Assembly: GCF_030410395.1 (NCBI RefSeq)
Contig: NZ_JAUHHF010000013.1
Span: 32,544-96,543, forward strand
Origin: Zwartia panacis
Lineage (GTDB): Bacteria; Pseudomonadota; Gammaproteobacteria; Burkholderiales; Burkholderiaceae_B
Direction of reading: 5' to 3'
Length of the DNA: 64,000 bases
In this document: piece after piece, positions 1 to 8,467 of the stretch
Layout of the letters: every line of letters starts with the position of its first letter
Numbering within the stretch: position 1 is the stretch's first letter
Translations under genes and position numbers: made by a program
The notes under the pieces: model-generated
Told to the model about the DNA's origin: nothing
What the model saw: the letters and a program-made list of their open reading frames with translations, nothing else
The model's database searches: none

Positions 1-656
1 TGTACGGACCGATGCCAACGCAACCATTTGGCTGGTTTAAAAAACCTATTTCAAAAGTCGAAGACGTCAAGGGCGTTAAGTTCCGTACAGTGGGTCTCGC
101 CATCGACATGTACACAGCGATGGGTGCAGCGGTCAACGCGTTACCAGGCGGCGAGATTGTGCCAGCACTGGATCGTGGACTGCTCGACGGCGCCGAGTTT
201 AACAATGCTTCTTCAGACCTGATTCTTGGTTTTCCAGACGTCTCCAAGGTCTGCATGTTGCAGAGTTTCCACCAAAGCGCCGAGCAGTTCGAGATTTTGT
301 TCAACAAGGCGAAATACGATGCCTTGCCCAAGCACCTCAAGAGTGTGTTGGCGGTTGCCTCTCAGGCAGCGAGTGCCGATATGTCCTGGAAAGCGATTGA
401 CCGTTATTCCAAAGACTATGAAGTTTTGCAGAAAGACAAAGGGGTGAAGTTTTACAAAACTCCGGATGCGATTTTGCAAAGACAGCTTCAGATCTGGGAT
501 CAGATGATTGCGAAACGTTCGGCAGAGAATCCTTTGTTCAAAAAAGTGCTCGATTCTCAAAGAGCATTCGCCGAGCGCGCTGGAAAGTGGTCAGGCGATA
601 CGAACGTGAACTTCCGTATGGCCTACAACCATTTCTTCGCGCAAAAGAAAGGTTGA
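1..656 (+). CDS. TRAP transporter solute-binding protein, DctP type (5' end outside window)
   Basis: This is the C-terminal part of a periplasmic binding protein that delivers an organic acid to a TRAP transporter. The frame is open from the window edge, so the signal peptide and N-terminal lobe are missing; about 217 codons are visible against a usual family length near 330-350. The segment VKGVKFRTVGLAIDMYTAMG followed by LPGGEIVPALDRGLLDGAEF is the DctP-family core. The Arg in KFR is, in characterised members, the residue that pairs with the substrate carboxylate. The two membrane subunits follow on the same strand, which supports the call. A rho-independent terminator separates it from them. 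The substrate cannot be deduced. Confidence 0.92.
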   Translation, partial: YGPMPTQPFGWFKKPISKVEDVKGVKFRTVGLAIDMYTAMGAAVNALPGGEIVPALDRGLLDGAEFNNASSDLILGFPDVSKVCMLQSFHQSAEQFEILFNKAKYDALPKHLKSVLAVASQAASADMSWKAIDRYSKDYEVLQKDKGVKFYKTPDAILQRQLQIWDQMIAKRSAENPLFKKVLDSQRAFAERAGKWSGDTNVNFRMAYNHFFAQKKG

Positions 657-678
657 TTTTTTGTAGAGTGAAGATCGG

Positions 679-710
679 GATGGCATCTGCGCAAGATGCC
701 ATCTTTTCTT
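679..710 (+). terminator. Intercistronic rho-independent terminator or attenuator after the TRAP binding-protein gene
   Basis: A perfect 10-bp stem (GATGGCATCT, 679-688, with AGATGCCATC, 694-703) has a 5-nt loop and is followed by TTTTCTT. It lies 22 bases after the binding-protein stop codon and 38 bases before the permease start. It probably limits read-through so that binding protein is made in excess of the membrane subunits. Confidence 0.85.
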
Positions 711-747
711 GTGGATTCACGACCCGACACACCGTCTGGATGAATGT

Positions 748-1371
748 ATGAATAAATGGCTTTGGCGCATCGATGCGATGTCCACGTTGATGGGTAAAAC
801 GTTTTCGTGGTTAATCGTCGTGCTCACTCTGCATGTTTCGTGGGAAGTGGTTGCCAGATATTTGTTCAATCAGCCGAGTTCGTGGGCGTTTGACTTGCAA
901 TCGATGTATTACGGCATCATGTTCATGATGGCGGGGGCCTATACGCTAGCTAAGAACGGACATGTGCGTGGAGACATCCTTTATGGGTATCTTCCGCCTC
1001 GGGGGCAGGCCTGGATTGATTTGATTTTGTATGTCGCTTTTTTTATACCGGGTGTGACAGCGATGGTCTGGGCCGGTTGGACCTTCGCAGCAGATTCGAT
1101 TGCCATTAATGAGCACTCCTCGCTTATGGCGGATGGCCCGCCTGTCTATCCTTTCAAAGCATTTATTCCTTTCGCAGGATTTTTTCTGCTGCTCCAGGGC
1201 TTTGCAGAAATCGTGCGATGCGTGATGTGCTTGCGAAACGGAAGCTGGCCGGAGCGGGAGGCTGATGTGCAGGAAGTCGATGTGGAAAAACTCAAGGAGC
1301 TTGTGCACGTCAAAGATGAGGACATCCAATCTCTGGACAAGTATGTCGTTGGCAAGGAGCACGCAAAATGA
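748..1371 (+). CDS. dctQ: TRAP transporter small permease (DctQ type)
   Basis: This is the small four-helix membrane subunit of a TRAP transporter, which together with the large permease forms the sodium-driven channel fed by the binding protein. Hydrophobic segments lie near residues 15-35, 55-75, 95-120 and 140-160, and the motif GHVRGDILYGYLP between helices 2 and 3 is typical of DctQ. The last 40 residues are charged and cytoplasmic. I chose ATG 748, giving 207 residues; an upstream TTG at 709 falls inside the T-run of the terminator and is unlikely. The stop codon overlaps the start of the large permease by 4 bases, indicating translational coupling. Confidence 0.9.
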   Translation: MNKWLWRIDAMSTLMGKTFSWLIVVLTLHVSWEVVARYLFNQPSSWAFDLQSMYYGIMFMMAGAYTLAKNGHVRGDILYGYLPPRGQAWIDLILYVAFFIPGVTAMVWAGWTFAADSIAINEHSSLMADGPPVYPFKAFIPFAGFFLLLQGFAEIVRCVMCLRNGSWPEREADVQEVDVEKLKELVHVKDEDIQSLDKYVVGKEHAK

Positions 1372-3284
1372 AACTGCCAAAGGCAATATGGTTCGGGTTT
1401 AGTTGCATCGCCATCGTCGTGATGCTGATTATCTTTTTGACGCCCTGGACAGCGCTCACGACAGGACACATCGGTTTGATCATGCTGGCACTCATTGTGG
1501 TGGCCATCATGCTCGGATTCCCGACCGCGTTCACGCTGATGGGTATGGGCGTGATCTTCACTTTCCTTGCCTATATCTTGCAAGCTCCGGAGATGACGGG
1601 TAAGGCGCTGAATCAGACGCTGACGCTCATGGTTCAACGTACCTACGCCACCATGACCAATGACGCGTTGATCTCGATCCCGTTGTTTGTGTTCATGGGA
1701 TATCTGGTTGAGCGCGCGAACTTGATCGAAAAATTGTTTCGCTCTCTGCATCTTGCTTTGGCGCGTTTGCCGGGCGCACTTGCCATTGCGACGCTTGTGA
1801 CATGCGCAATATTTGCAACAGCAACCGGTATTGTCGGCGCAGTTGTCACGCTCATGGGCTTGCTGGCCATGCCCGCGATGTTGAAATCCGGGTACAGCGT
1901 CAAACTGACTGCCGGAGTGATTACTGCTGGAGGATGTCTGGGAATTTTGATTCCGCCTTCGGTGCTGCTGATCGTGTACGGCGCGACCACTGGGACCTCT
2001 GTTGTGAAGCTGTATGCCGGCGCGCTCTTGCCCGGAATTGGGCTCGCGGTCTTATATGCGGCGTATGTGATGATTGTTGCCAAAATTTGGCCAGATATGG
2101 CCCCGCCGCTTTCTGCCAAGGAACGCGAGGTTGCTTTGCCCGCGGGATCAGAGGCGATCAAGTCGCAAGGTTATACCCTCGCCGCGACAGGTTTGTTGTC
2201 GAATTTTTTCAAGGGCCCTAAAAATCCTGCTGTGACGCGGCAATACATGAATCGTAATGCGCTTGCCGTGATGCTGCCTCTTTTGATTACAGCGTTTCTA
2301 TCACTGGTGATTTATCGCGTCGCGACGGAACCCAAGGAGGTTTTTGAGATCCCGGCAGAATTGCAACTCTCCAGTAATTTGAGCGGTGGCGGTTCTGGCT
2401 TAGCTGAGCCCCCCTCTGGTCTGGCTGAGCCGCCTTCGAGCGAGCCCGCGGCAGCATCGGTTGCCGCCAAGGAAGCCGCTCCCGCTGCTGCGCAAGAGCC
2501 TGCCAAGGGTGATGCCACCGTCGAGCGTTTGCCTGTTCCAACCGGATACTGGATATATCTGGGCATCGCGGCGCTGATCATGCTGGTGTTTTATGTGACC
2601 CTCACCTGGGCGCGTCTTGAAGTATTCAAAATGTTGATGGGATCATTTTTCCCACTGGCAGTGTTAATTGGCGCGGTGCTGGGCTCCATAGGATTTGGTT
2701 TGGCGACACCAAGCGAGGCGGCGGCGATGGGGGCACTTGGAGGCGCGCTGCTGGCGCTCGCCTACGGTCGTCTGAATTTAAACGTCCTCAAAGAGTCAAC
2801 TTTTCTGACGGCCAAAACCAGTGCGATGGTCTGCTGGTTGTTTGTGGGCTCGTCGATTTTTTCCGCGGCGTTTGCTTTGTTAGGCGGCCAGAAAATCATC
2901 GAAGACTGGGTCCTGTCTCTTGGGCTGACTTCGCTGGAGTTCATGTTGCTTGCCCAGATCCTGATATTTATCCTGGGCTGGCCGCTCGAGTGGACCGAGA
3001 TCATCGTGATTTTCATGCCGATCTTCGTGCCTTTGCTTGCTCAGTTTAATATCGACCCACTGTTCTTCGGACTCTTGGTTGCCTTGAATTTGCAGACGGC
3101 CTTTCTATCACCTCCAGTCGCAATGGCAGCGTTTTATTTGAAAGGAGTCTCTCCTCCACACGTGACCTTGAATCAAATCTTCCTGGGTATGTTGCCGTTC
3201 ATGGGTATACAGATTTTGGCCATATTCTTGCTTTACATGTTCCCCGCGATTGGTTTGTGGTTGCCTGAGGTACTTTACAAATAA
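1368..3284 (+). CDS. dctM: TRAP transporter large permease (DctM type) with an extra Pro/Ala-rich insert
   Basis: This is the large permease subunit of the TRAP transporter. The N-terminal third (GFPTAFTLMG, ISIPLFVFMGYLVERA, GGCLGILIPPSVLLIVYG) and the C-terminal third (FGLATPSEAAAMGALGGA, LNLQTAFLSPPVAMAAFYL) both match the DctM/ion-transporter fold. At 638 residues it is about 200 longer than the usual 430 or so. The excess is a central block (about residues 245-400) with two extra hydrophobic helices flanking a Gly/Pro/Ala-rich linker. It overlaps dctQ by 4 bases and is followed after one base by the enoyl-CoA hydratase gene, so transport and CoA metabolism are co-expressed. Confidence 0.92.
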   Translation: MKLPKAIWFGFSCIAIVVMLIIFLTPWTALTTGHIGLIMLALIVVAIMLGFPTAFTLMGMGVIFTFLAYILQAPEMTGKALNQTLTLMVQRTYATMTNDALISIPLFVFMGYLVERANLIEKLFRSLHLALARLPGALAIATLVTCAIFATATGIVGAVVTLMGLLAMPAMLKSGYSVKLTAGVITAGGCLGILIPPSVLLIVYGATTGTSVVKLYAGALLPGIGLAVLYAAYVMIVAKIWPDMAPPLSAKEREVALPAGSEAIKSQGYTLAATGLLSNFFKGPKNPAVTRQYMNRNALAVMLPLLITAFLSLVIYRVATEPKEVFEIPAELQLSSNLSGGGSGLAEPPSGLAEPPSSEPAAASVAAKEAAPAAAQEPAKGDATVERLPVPTGYWIYLGIAALIMLVFYVTLTWARLEVFKMLMGSFFPLAVLIGAVLGSIGFGLATPSEAAAMGALGGALLALAYGRLNLNVLKESTFLTAKTSAMVCWLFVGSSIFSAAFALLGGQKIIEDWVLSLGLTSLEFMLLAQILIFILGWPLEWTEIIVIFMPIFVPLLAQFNIDPLFFGLLVALNLQTAFLSPPVAMAAFYLKGVSPPHVTLNQIFLGMLPFMGIQILAIFLLYMFPAIGLWLPEVLYK

Positions 3285-3285
3285 T

Positions 3286-4086
3286 ATGTTTGAAACAATC
3301 GAAGTTGTTCGCGGCTCGCGTGTTGCCGTGATCTGGATGAATCGGCCAGAGGTGCATCACGCTGTGAATGAGGTCATGGTAAAGGAGCTCACTGAGGCGA
3401 TGCGTGATGCAAGCGCTGATCAAGAGGTCAGCGCGATTGTTTTAGCTTCCCGCGGGGAGTCCTTCTGTTCCGGAACGGATCTCGGTTGGTATCAGCGCGC
3501 CTGGCACGAGCGCGGTCAATCGGATGATGCGCCAGACGCTGCCTTCGCCGAACTGCTCAAGGTGATCGACGACGTTCAGGTCCCTGTGATTGTTCGCGTG
3601 CATGGTCACTGCGTGGGCACCGGCGTCGGATTGGTGGCGGCAGCGGACATTGCGGTTGCCAGTCACGAGGCCGAGTTCACCCAAGCGGAAACGCGACTCG
3701 GTATGGTTCCCCGAGTGGTTGCGCCCTATCTTGCTCGCGCGATTGGTTCGCGCCAGGCTGGCAGGTGGCTGATGACAGGTGAAACGCTGAGCGCGGCTGA
3801 AGCCTGGCGTCTGGGGCTTGTTCATGAAATTTGCGATGCATCCGAACTGGATGCAAGGATAAATGGCATTTTGGGTCACTTGATGACAGCGGAGTTGGGC
3901 GCAGTCATGTCGACCAGAAAACTCGTCAAATCTTTGGATGCTGGCAGTGGTCAGAAAAATGCCTCCCTGCAAGTTCGTGGAGATGGCACGACCGCATCAG
4001 GTGGTGATTTGGCGCAAGAAGGCGTCGCAGCATTCCTTGAAAAGCGTTGGCCCGCCTGGGCACCAGAAGAGCTCAAATCGCCCTAG
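3286..4086 (+). CDS. Enoyl-CoA hydratase/isomerase family protein
   Basis: This crotonase-fold enzyme of 266 residues acts on an acyl-CoA thioester. The oxyanion-hole segments SFCSGTDLG (near residue 60) and HGHCVGTGVGLVAAADIAVA (near 105-125) are clear. In the region AETRLGMVPRVVAPYLA one catalytic Glu is in place, while the second usual acidic position is occupied by a hydrophobic residue, so hydratase, isomerase and hydrolase activities remain open. The start at ATG 3286 lies one base after the dctM stop; more upstream starts would overlap dctM. It probably processes the CoA ester of the acid imported by the TRAP system, which is inference from the shared operon. Confidence 0.88.
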   Translation: MFETIEVVRGSRVAVIWMNRPEVHHAVNEVMVKELTEAMRDASADQEVSAIVLASRGESFCSGTDLGWYQRAWHERGQSDDAPDAAFAELLKVIDDVQVPVIVRVHGHCVGTGVGLVAAADIAVASHEAEFTQAETRLGMVPRVVAPYLARAIGSRQAGRWLMTGETLSAAEAWRLGLVHEICDASELDARINGILGHLMTAELGAVMSTRKLVKSLDAGSGQKNASLQVRGDGTTASGGDLAQEGVAAFLEKRWPAWAPEELKSP

Positions 4087-4096
4087 TGGGTTGAGG

Positions 4097-4906
4097 TCAG
4101 AGTCTGAGTATCCGGATCCCGCCTAGAAAGACAATGAAACCGATGATCGCGCCGATGATCCAGTCCGGATAGGGACTGGAAAACCACGCTACCAGGAAGC
4201 CCGCGACAATCACTCCCAGGCTCGTTATCACATCGTTGGCTGAAAAAATATAGCTAGCTCGCATATGCACGCCATCATCCCGGTGCTTGGCGACGAGATA
4301 CAGGCAAGTGATGTTCACGAGCAACGCCAAAAATGAAAAGCCAATCATCGAGTCAGGCGCAGGCATGGCGTTTGTTGAGACCTGATAGGCCACGCGAGTG
4401 AATATACCCGCGGCTAGAAGGATTTGAATGAAACCCGCGAACTTTGCCGCTTTGAGCTTGTATGCGGCGGATTTTCCAACGACGTAAAGTGAGACGCCAT
4501 AGACGGCAGCGTCGGAGAACATGTCAATCCCATCCGCGATGAGCCCGGCAGATTCGGCAAACCAGCCCGCCGTGACTTCGACAAAGAACATAGTGCCGTT
4601 GAGTGCCAAGAGCCAAAGCAGGACGCGAGTTTGTGAAGCGTCGCTGGCTGCCGTTGCGGGGGTGGCAATGACTTGTTCATCAGAAAGTATGGCCGCTCCA
4701 AGTCCAAGAGGCTGGAGCTTTTCCAGGATGTCACTGGACGCGATGCGATGTCGAACGGTTAGTTTTTTTTGATTAAGATCGAAGAAGAGTGCGTTGATTT
4801 CCAAAGAGGCAAGGGCTAGACGAACAAGCTGTTCCTCGGCGGGGCAATCCATGCCAGGTATTTGAAAAGTGGTGGAACTTTCAAGAGGTGCGTCAGTCTG
4901 AGTCAT
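4097..4906 (-). CDS. Cation diffusion facilitator with N-terminal HMA-like domain
   Basis: This is an inner-membrane metal exporter of the CDF family, 269 residues. Residues about 12-70 form a heavy-metal-associated-like domain with the motif PGMDCPAEEQ, which has a single Cys rather than CxxC. The remainder has about six hydrophobic helices. The transport-site acidic residues are visible in ADGIDMFSDAAVYG (helix 2) and SANDVITSLG (helix 5); helix 5 lacks the His of the common HxxxD zinc site, so metal specificity is uncertain. It is convergent with the enoyl-CoA hydratase, 10 bases away. A possible small upstream gene overlaps its start by 4 bases (ATGA). Confidence 0.88.
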   Translation of the reverse strand: MTQTDAPLESSTTFQIPGMDCPAEEQLVRLALASLEINALFFDLNQKKLTVRHRIASSDILEKLQPLGLGAAILSDEQVIATPATAASDASQTRVLLWLLALNGTMFFVEVTAGWFAESAGLIADGIDMFSDAAVYGVSLYVVGKSAAYKLKAAKFAGFIQILLAAGIFTRVAYQVSTNAMPAPDSMIGFSFLALLVNITCLYLVAKHRDDGVHMRASYIFSANDVITSLGVIVAGFLVAWFSSPYPDWIIGAIIGFIVFLGGIRILRL

Positions 4907-5124
4907 GGATTCGCCCGTCCAAATGTCGCTCTTTCATCATAATCGTATCGGTGGGGCATCTGGAGGACCGCATCAAGGGCGGTTTGTAAAAAATTTATTG
5001 TTTGATCACTCACATGCGCTAAATTTTGGTCGTAAACTAGGTAGTAACGATAGTCTGCAACTCTTGCGGAAATCGTGTTGATCTGATTGGAATACTCCAA
5101 GGAGTCGATGATGAAAAAGTCCAT
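4903..5124 (-). CDS. Possible small protein translationally coupled to the CDF transporter
   Basis: An open frame of 73 codons from ATG 5124 ends in TGA overlapping the CDF start codon by 4 bases, the usual sign of coupling. The peptide contains an amphipathic stretch (INFLQTALDAVLQM) and a Tyr/Asp-rich tail. I recognise no family. The 5' end would overlap the divergent secreted-protein gene by 14 bases unless an internal TTG (around 5100) is used, which counts against it. It could be chance. Confidence 0.22.
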   Translation of the reverse strand: MDFFIIDSLEYSNQINTISARVADYRYYLVYDQNLAHVSDQTINFLQTALDAVLQMPHRYDYDERATFGRANP

Positions 5125-5473
5125 CACACTGGCGATTGCGGCAGCTGCCCTGACTGTCTCGGCACTCGCGCCCGCGCATGCCGGCCCAAACAAATATCGT
5201 CATGGACATTATCATGGCTACAAGCAAAACAACTTTAATGCCTGGAATGCGGCAGCGCTCGGTGCTGCTGTGGGTGTGGTGATCGGCGTGGGCAGCCAAT
5301 ACAACCGCTATGTCGCGCCTCCTGTCTACCCTCAGGTCGTCAATGTCTATCCTCCGGCCGTGCCTCCATACGGCCAGTTTTACTCGCTGCCCGTACCTTG
5401 CCGGACTGCGCAGATTCCCGTGTACGATCAGTACGGTCGGTTGATTCAGTATCAACAAACTTGCGTGAATTAA
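5111..5473 (+). CDS. Small secreted protein with glycine-zipper-like segment
   Basis: This is an exported protein of about 120 residues and unknown function. The N-terminus MKKSITLAIAAAALTVSALA with AHA-GP is a clear signal peptide. The mature part begins with His/Tyr/Asn-rich sequence and then a small-residue stretch (AAALGAAVGVVIGVG) that could insert in a membrane. A Pro/Tyr-rich region and a C-terminal domain with two Cys residues (one at PCRTAQ, one at the extreme C-terminus), which could form a disulfide, complete it. Two adjacent ATGs (5108, 5111) are present; the GGAG at 5101-5104 is better spaced for 5111. Confidence 0.75.
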   Translation: MKKSITLAIAAAALTVSALAPAHAGPNKYRHGHYHGYKQNNFNAWNAAALGAAVGVVIGVGSQYNRYVAPPVYPQVVNVYPPAVPPYGQFYSLPVPCRTAQIPVYDQYGRLIQYQQTCVN

Positions 5474-5507
5474 TCATTTAAAAAAATATAAAAATCAGGA
5501 AGAGGCA

Positions 5508-6491
5508 ATGCACGCAGCTTGGTATGAAAAAAACGGCGAAGCCCGTGAAGTGTTGATCGTGGGCGACTTGCCTACACCCGAGGCGGGACCAGGCGAAGTC
5601 CGTGTCAAGATTCACTCCTCAGGCGTGAATCCCTCGGACGTCAAGTCCCGTCGCAATCGCCCGATCAACGATCCGCGAATCGTGCCGCATAGCGATGCGG
5701 GTGGCGTCATTGACCAGGTTGGGCCTGGCGTATCCAAAGACCGGCTCGGTGAGCGTGTCTGGCTTTGGAATGCTCAGTATCAAAGGCCTTTCGGTACTGC
5801 CGCGCAATATGTTGCATTGCCTGAGGCTCAAGCCGTTGCTTTGCCTGATCATGTCGATTTTGACGGCGCAGCTTGCATGGGAATTCCGGGGCTAACTGCT
5901 TATGAAGCAGTCAGACGATGCGGCGATATTGCGGGAAAAAATGTGTTGGTGATCGGAGCGGCTTCGGCTGTTGGACATTATGCCGCTCAGATGGCGACGC
6001 TTAAAGGCGCTCGCGTCATTGGAACCGTGAGTTCCGAAGCCAAGGCGGCCCATGCGCGCGCAGCCGGAGTGAAGGAAACAATCAACTATAAAACCGAAGC
6101 TGTGGCTCAAAGAGTCAAGGAGCTCACAGGCGGGCGTGGTGCCGATGCAATCATCGATATGGACTTCTCCACGACAACGGATCTCGTGCGCGATGGTGCG
6201 CTGGCCCCGCATGGAACCGTCGCGTGTTTCGGTTCGAATCGTGTCGAACCTCCTTTGATTCCTTTTCGGCTTTGTTTGACGACGAGTTTGAGTCTGCAGT
6301 TTTTTCTCGTGTATGACTTGACTCCCGCTGAGCGGCAAGCGGCTCTAAAGGGGCTGAGTGAGCTGCTTGCGACGGGAAAGCTCAAACATGCCATTGGCGC
6401 GCGTTTCGCTCTCTCGGATATCGTTGCCGCGCATGAAGCGGTTGAGCAAGGCAAGGTGCTCGGCAACGTAGTGATTGATCTCGTCAGTTAG
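5508..6491 (+). CDS. Zinc-free MDR oxidoreductase (NADPH:quinone reductase-like)
   Basis: This cytoplasmic medium-chain dehydrogenase/reductase has 327 residues. The N-terminal GroES-like domain has GEVRVKIHSSGVNPSDVKSR, typical of quinone reductases and without zinc ligands. The Rossmann domain carries VLVIGAASAVGHYAAQMA near residues 145-162. The start ATG 5508 has the strong site AGGAAGAG a few bases upstream. It probably reduces quinones or activated enones with NADPH; the substrate is unknown. It stands alone, with a convergent alpha-hydroxyacid oxidase gene 8 bases downstream. Confidence 0.87.
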   Translation: MHAAWYEKNGEAREVLIVGDLPTPEAGPGEVRVKIHSSGVNPSDVKSRRNRPINDPRIVPHSDAGGVIDQVGPGVSKDRLGERVWLWNAQYQRPFGTAAQYVALPEAQAVALPDHVDFDGAACMGIPGLTAYEAVRRCGDIAGKNVLVIGAASAVGHYAAQMATLKGARVIGTVSSEAKAAHARAAGVKETINYKTEAVAQRVKELTGGRGADAIIDMDFSTTTDLVRDGALAPHGTVACFGSNRVEPPLIPFRLCLTTSLSLQFFLVYDLTPAERQAALKGLSELLATGKLKHAIGARFALSDIVAAHEAVEQGKVLGNVVIDLVS

Positions 6492-6499
6492 ACGGATGG

Positions 6500-7657
6500 T
6501 CAGACCGATGTAAAGGATGGTTGTAAATATCGACCATCAAGCACATTGAAATTTCCGCACCCGATTTGTGTGAGCACAGCGTCAATTTCTCTGCGCATGA
6601 TGGCAAAGACCTGCTCGGCACCATCCTGTCCCAAGGCCGCCACGGCATAGAGTGTGGGACGTCCGAAAAAACAACTCTCAGCGCCCAGGCACTTTGCGAT
6701 GACGACATCGGAGCCGCGTCGTACGCCGCTATCCATCATCAAGGTGGCGCGATCACCAACCACTGCCTTGATCGCGGGAAGCATGGTGAGTGGCGAGGGC
6801 GCATTGTCGAGTTGTCTCGCGCCGTGATTTGAAACAATGATGCCTTGAGCGCCGAGTTTGACAGCTTGTGTCGCATCATCAGGGTGTAGAAGACCTTTGA
6901 TAACCAGTGGCCCCTTCCATTGTTCCCGGACTGCGGCGACAGTTTCCCAGCTAGTCATCGGCGCAGGTGTCAAGGTGCCGTACATGTCCGCGACTTCGTT
7001 CGCAGACGCACCTTCCCTGGCATAAGGTTGCCAGTTGCTCATCATGGGCATGCCACCGGCTTTTAGATACTCTATGACCCAGCCTGGTTTCGTCAGGGCG
7101 TCCAGCATGATGGCGGGCGTCATCCTAAAAGGACGCGTAAAGCCGTTGCGACGATTGCGCTCTCGATTCGAATTGACGGGCACATCGACTGTAATGACTA
7201 GAACGCCCACATTTGCATTCCGAGCCCGTTTGACGAGGTCTTCATTGATGCGAGGATCGCTCGTCGCGTACATCTGGAACCAGACATTTTCAGGCGCGAT
7301 TTTCGCGGCATCTTCGATTTTGAGATTGCTTGCACTCGATAAGAGAAACGGGACGTTTGCTTTTTTAGCCGCGCCAGCGAGCATGGCATCGGCACCAGTG
7401 CGAAAAAGACCGGCCATGCCTGTTGGCGAAATGCCGATCGGACTTGCGTAACGTCGACCAAAGAGTTCTACGGATTGATCTCGGTGCGTGACGTCGATCA
7501 GATAGCGCGGCAAAAGTTGATAGGTTGAAAACGCCTCTCGGTTGCGAAGCATGCCGAGTTCGTCATCGGCACCGCCATCAATGAAGTCAAATGCGATTTT
7601 AGGGAGCCTGCGTTGGGCGAGCACTCTGAAGTCGTGAAGATTGATCGGTTTAGGCAT
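6500..7657 (-). CDS. FMN-dependent alpha-hydroxyacid oxidase/dehydrogenase (LldD-like)
   Basis: This member of the FMN-dependent alpha-hydroxyacid dehydrogenase family has 385 residues and oxidises a 2-hydroxyacid such as L-lactate or glycolate to the 2-keto acid. The catalytic His/Arg motif SNHGARQLDNAPS, the C-terminal DSGVRRGSDVVIAKCLGA and the N-terminal DFRVLAQRRLPKIAFDFIDG are diagnostic. I chose ATG 7657, because the protein from there begins with the family's usual N-terminus; a TTG at 7699 would add 14 unusual residues. A second family member lies at 48713-49825, and the two are only moderately similar. Confidence 0.9.
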   Translation of the reverse strand: MPKPINLHDFRVLAQRRLPKIAFDFIDGGADDELGMLRNREAFSTYQLLPRYLIDVTHRDQSVELFGRRYASPIGISPTGMAGLFRTGADAMLAGAAKKANVPFLLSSASNLKIEDAAKIAPENVWFQMYATSDPRINEDLVKRARNANVGVLVITVDVPVNSNRERNRRNGFTRPFRMTPAIMLDALTKPGWVIEYLKAGGMPMMSNWQPYAREGASANEVADMYGTLTPAPMTSWETVAAVREQWKGPLVIKGLLHPDDATQAVKLGAQGIIVSNHGARQLDNAPSPLTMLPAIKAVVGDRATLMMDSGVRRGSDVVIAKCLGAESCFFGRPTLYAVAALGQDGAEQVFAIMRREIDAVLTQIGCGNFNVLDGRYLQPSFTSV

Positions 7658-7825
7658 GAGGTGTCCGAGGAAGCGCAAGAGAACAAATGATTGGGACAAA
7701 ATTTACTACAGACCATTCTTTTTGAGACGATGAATATTTGCTGCATAGCAGCAGTGTCGTCAGACGTGGTTTTTGTAGTACAAATAGACCGAACTTGTTC
7801 TGACACTCTTTAATCGGATGCATTT

Positions 7826-8422
7826 ATGAAAATTACCGCTTCTGCCGCTAGTCCTTATGTTCGTAAAGCGATTGCTTGTGCCATTGCTCGCGGGATCGAC
7901 AATCAACTTGAAAGGTGGACGATTGCCACGACGGATCCGGTTTTGTCAGAGTCCAATCCTCTGGGGAAAATTCCGACACTGATCACCGATCAAGGTGTGG
8001 CTTTGTTTGATAGTCCGGTGATTTGCGAGTATCTCGACAGCATTGGTAGCGCGCCTCCTCTTTTCCCTGCTGCGGGCCCTGCCCGCTGGGCTGCGTTGCG
8101 TCTGCAAGCGCTTGGCGATGGCATCCTGGATGCGAGCCAGCCGCGCCGTCGAGAAATCGCCTTGCCTCAGGATGAGGGACGTATTGGTTACATTAATTTG
8201 CAGCGTGGCAAGGTCGCGCGTGCTCTGGATGTGCTCGAAAAAGAGGTCGCCAGTCTGGGACCTTTGAAGACGATTGGCGATATCGCCGTCGCATGCGCGC
8301 TTGGATATCTGGATTTCCGTTTTGCCAATGAGCCATGGCGTCCGGGTCATCCAAAACTCGAGGCATGGTACGCCAGTGTCGAGGGCTTGCCTCCTATGGC
8401 CAAAACCGTCCCGTCTGCTTGA
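7826..8422 (+). CDS. Glutathione S-transferase family protein
   Basis: This cytoplasmic GST-like protein has 198 residues. The N-terminal thioredoxin-like domain starts with the substrate-site segment SAASPYVRKA and contains NPLGKIPTLITDQGVALFDS, in which the cis-Pro and the Asp-Ser of the glutathione gamma-glutamyl site are visible. The C-terminal part is the usual helical domain. The substrate is unknown. A strong terminator follows within 20 bases. Confidence 0.88.
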   Translation: MKITASAASPYVRKAIACAIARGIDNQLERWTIATTDPVLSESNPLGKIPTLITDQGVALFDSPVICEYLDSIGSAPPLFPAAGPARWAALRLQALGDGILDASQPRRREIALPQDEGRIGYINLQRGKVARALDVLEKEVASLGPLKTIGDIAVACALGYLDFRFANEPWRPGHPKLEAWYASVEGLPPMAKTVPSA

Positions 8423-8432
8423 TGCTCCAAGG

Positions 8433-8462
8433 AAAAAAGCCGCGCAGTGTCGCGGCTTTTTA
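8433..8462 (+). terminator. Rho-independent terminator after the GST gene
   Basis: The stem GCCGCG (8439-8444) pairs with CGCGGC (8451-8456) around a 6-nt loop. A-tracts upstream and T-tracts downstream extend the pairing. It ends only 6 bases before the likely start codon of the next gene. Confidence 0.9.
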
Positions 8463-8467
8463 GCTTA

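Noticed and set aside
1643..2161. A 172-codon minus-strand frame opposite the TRAP large permease
   Set aside because: It is fully antisense to conserved DctM sequence and has no family features.
5006..5458. A 150-codon minus-strand frame opposite the small secreted protein
   Set aside because: The plus-strand frame has a clean signal peptide and good ribosome-binding site; the opposite frame has irregular composition and no domain.
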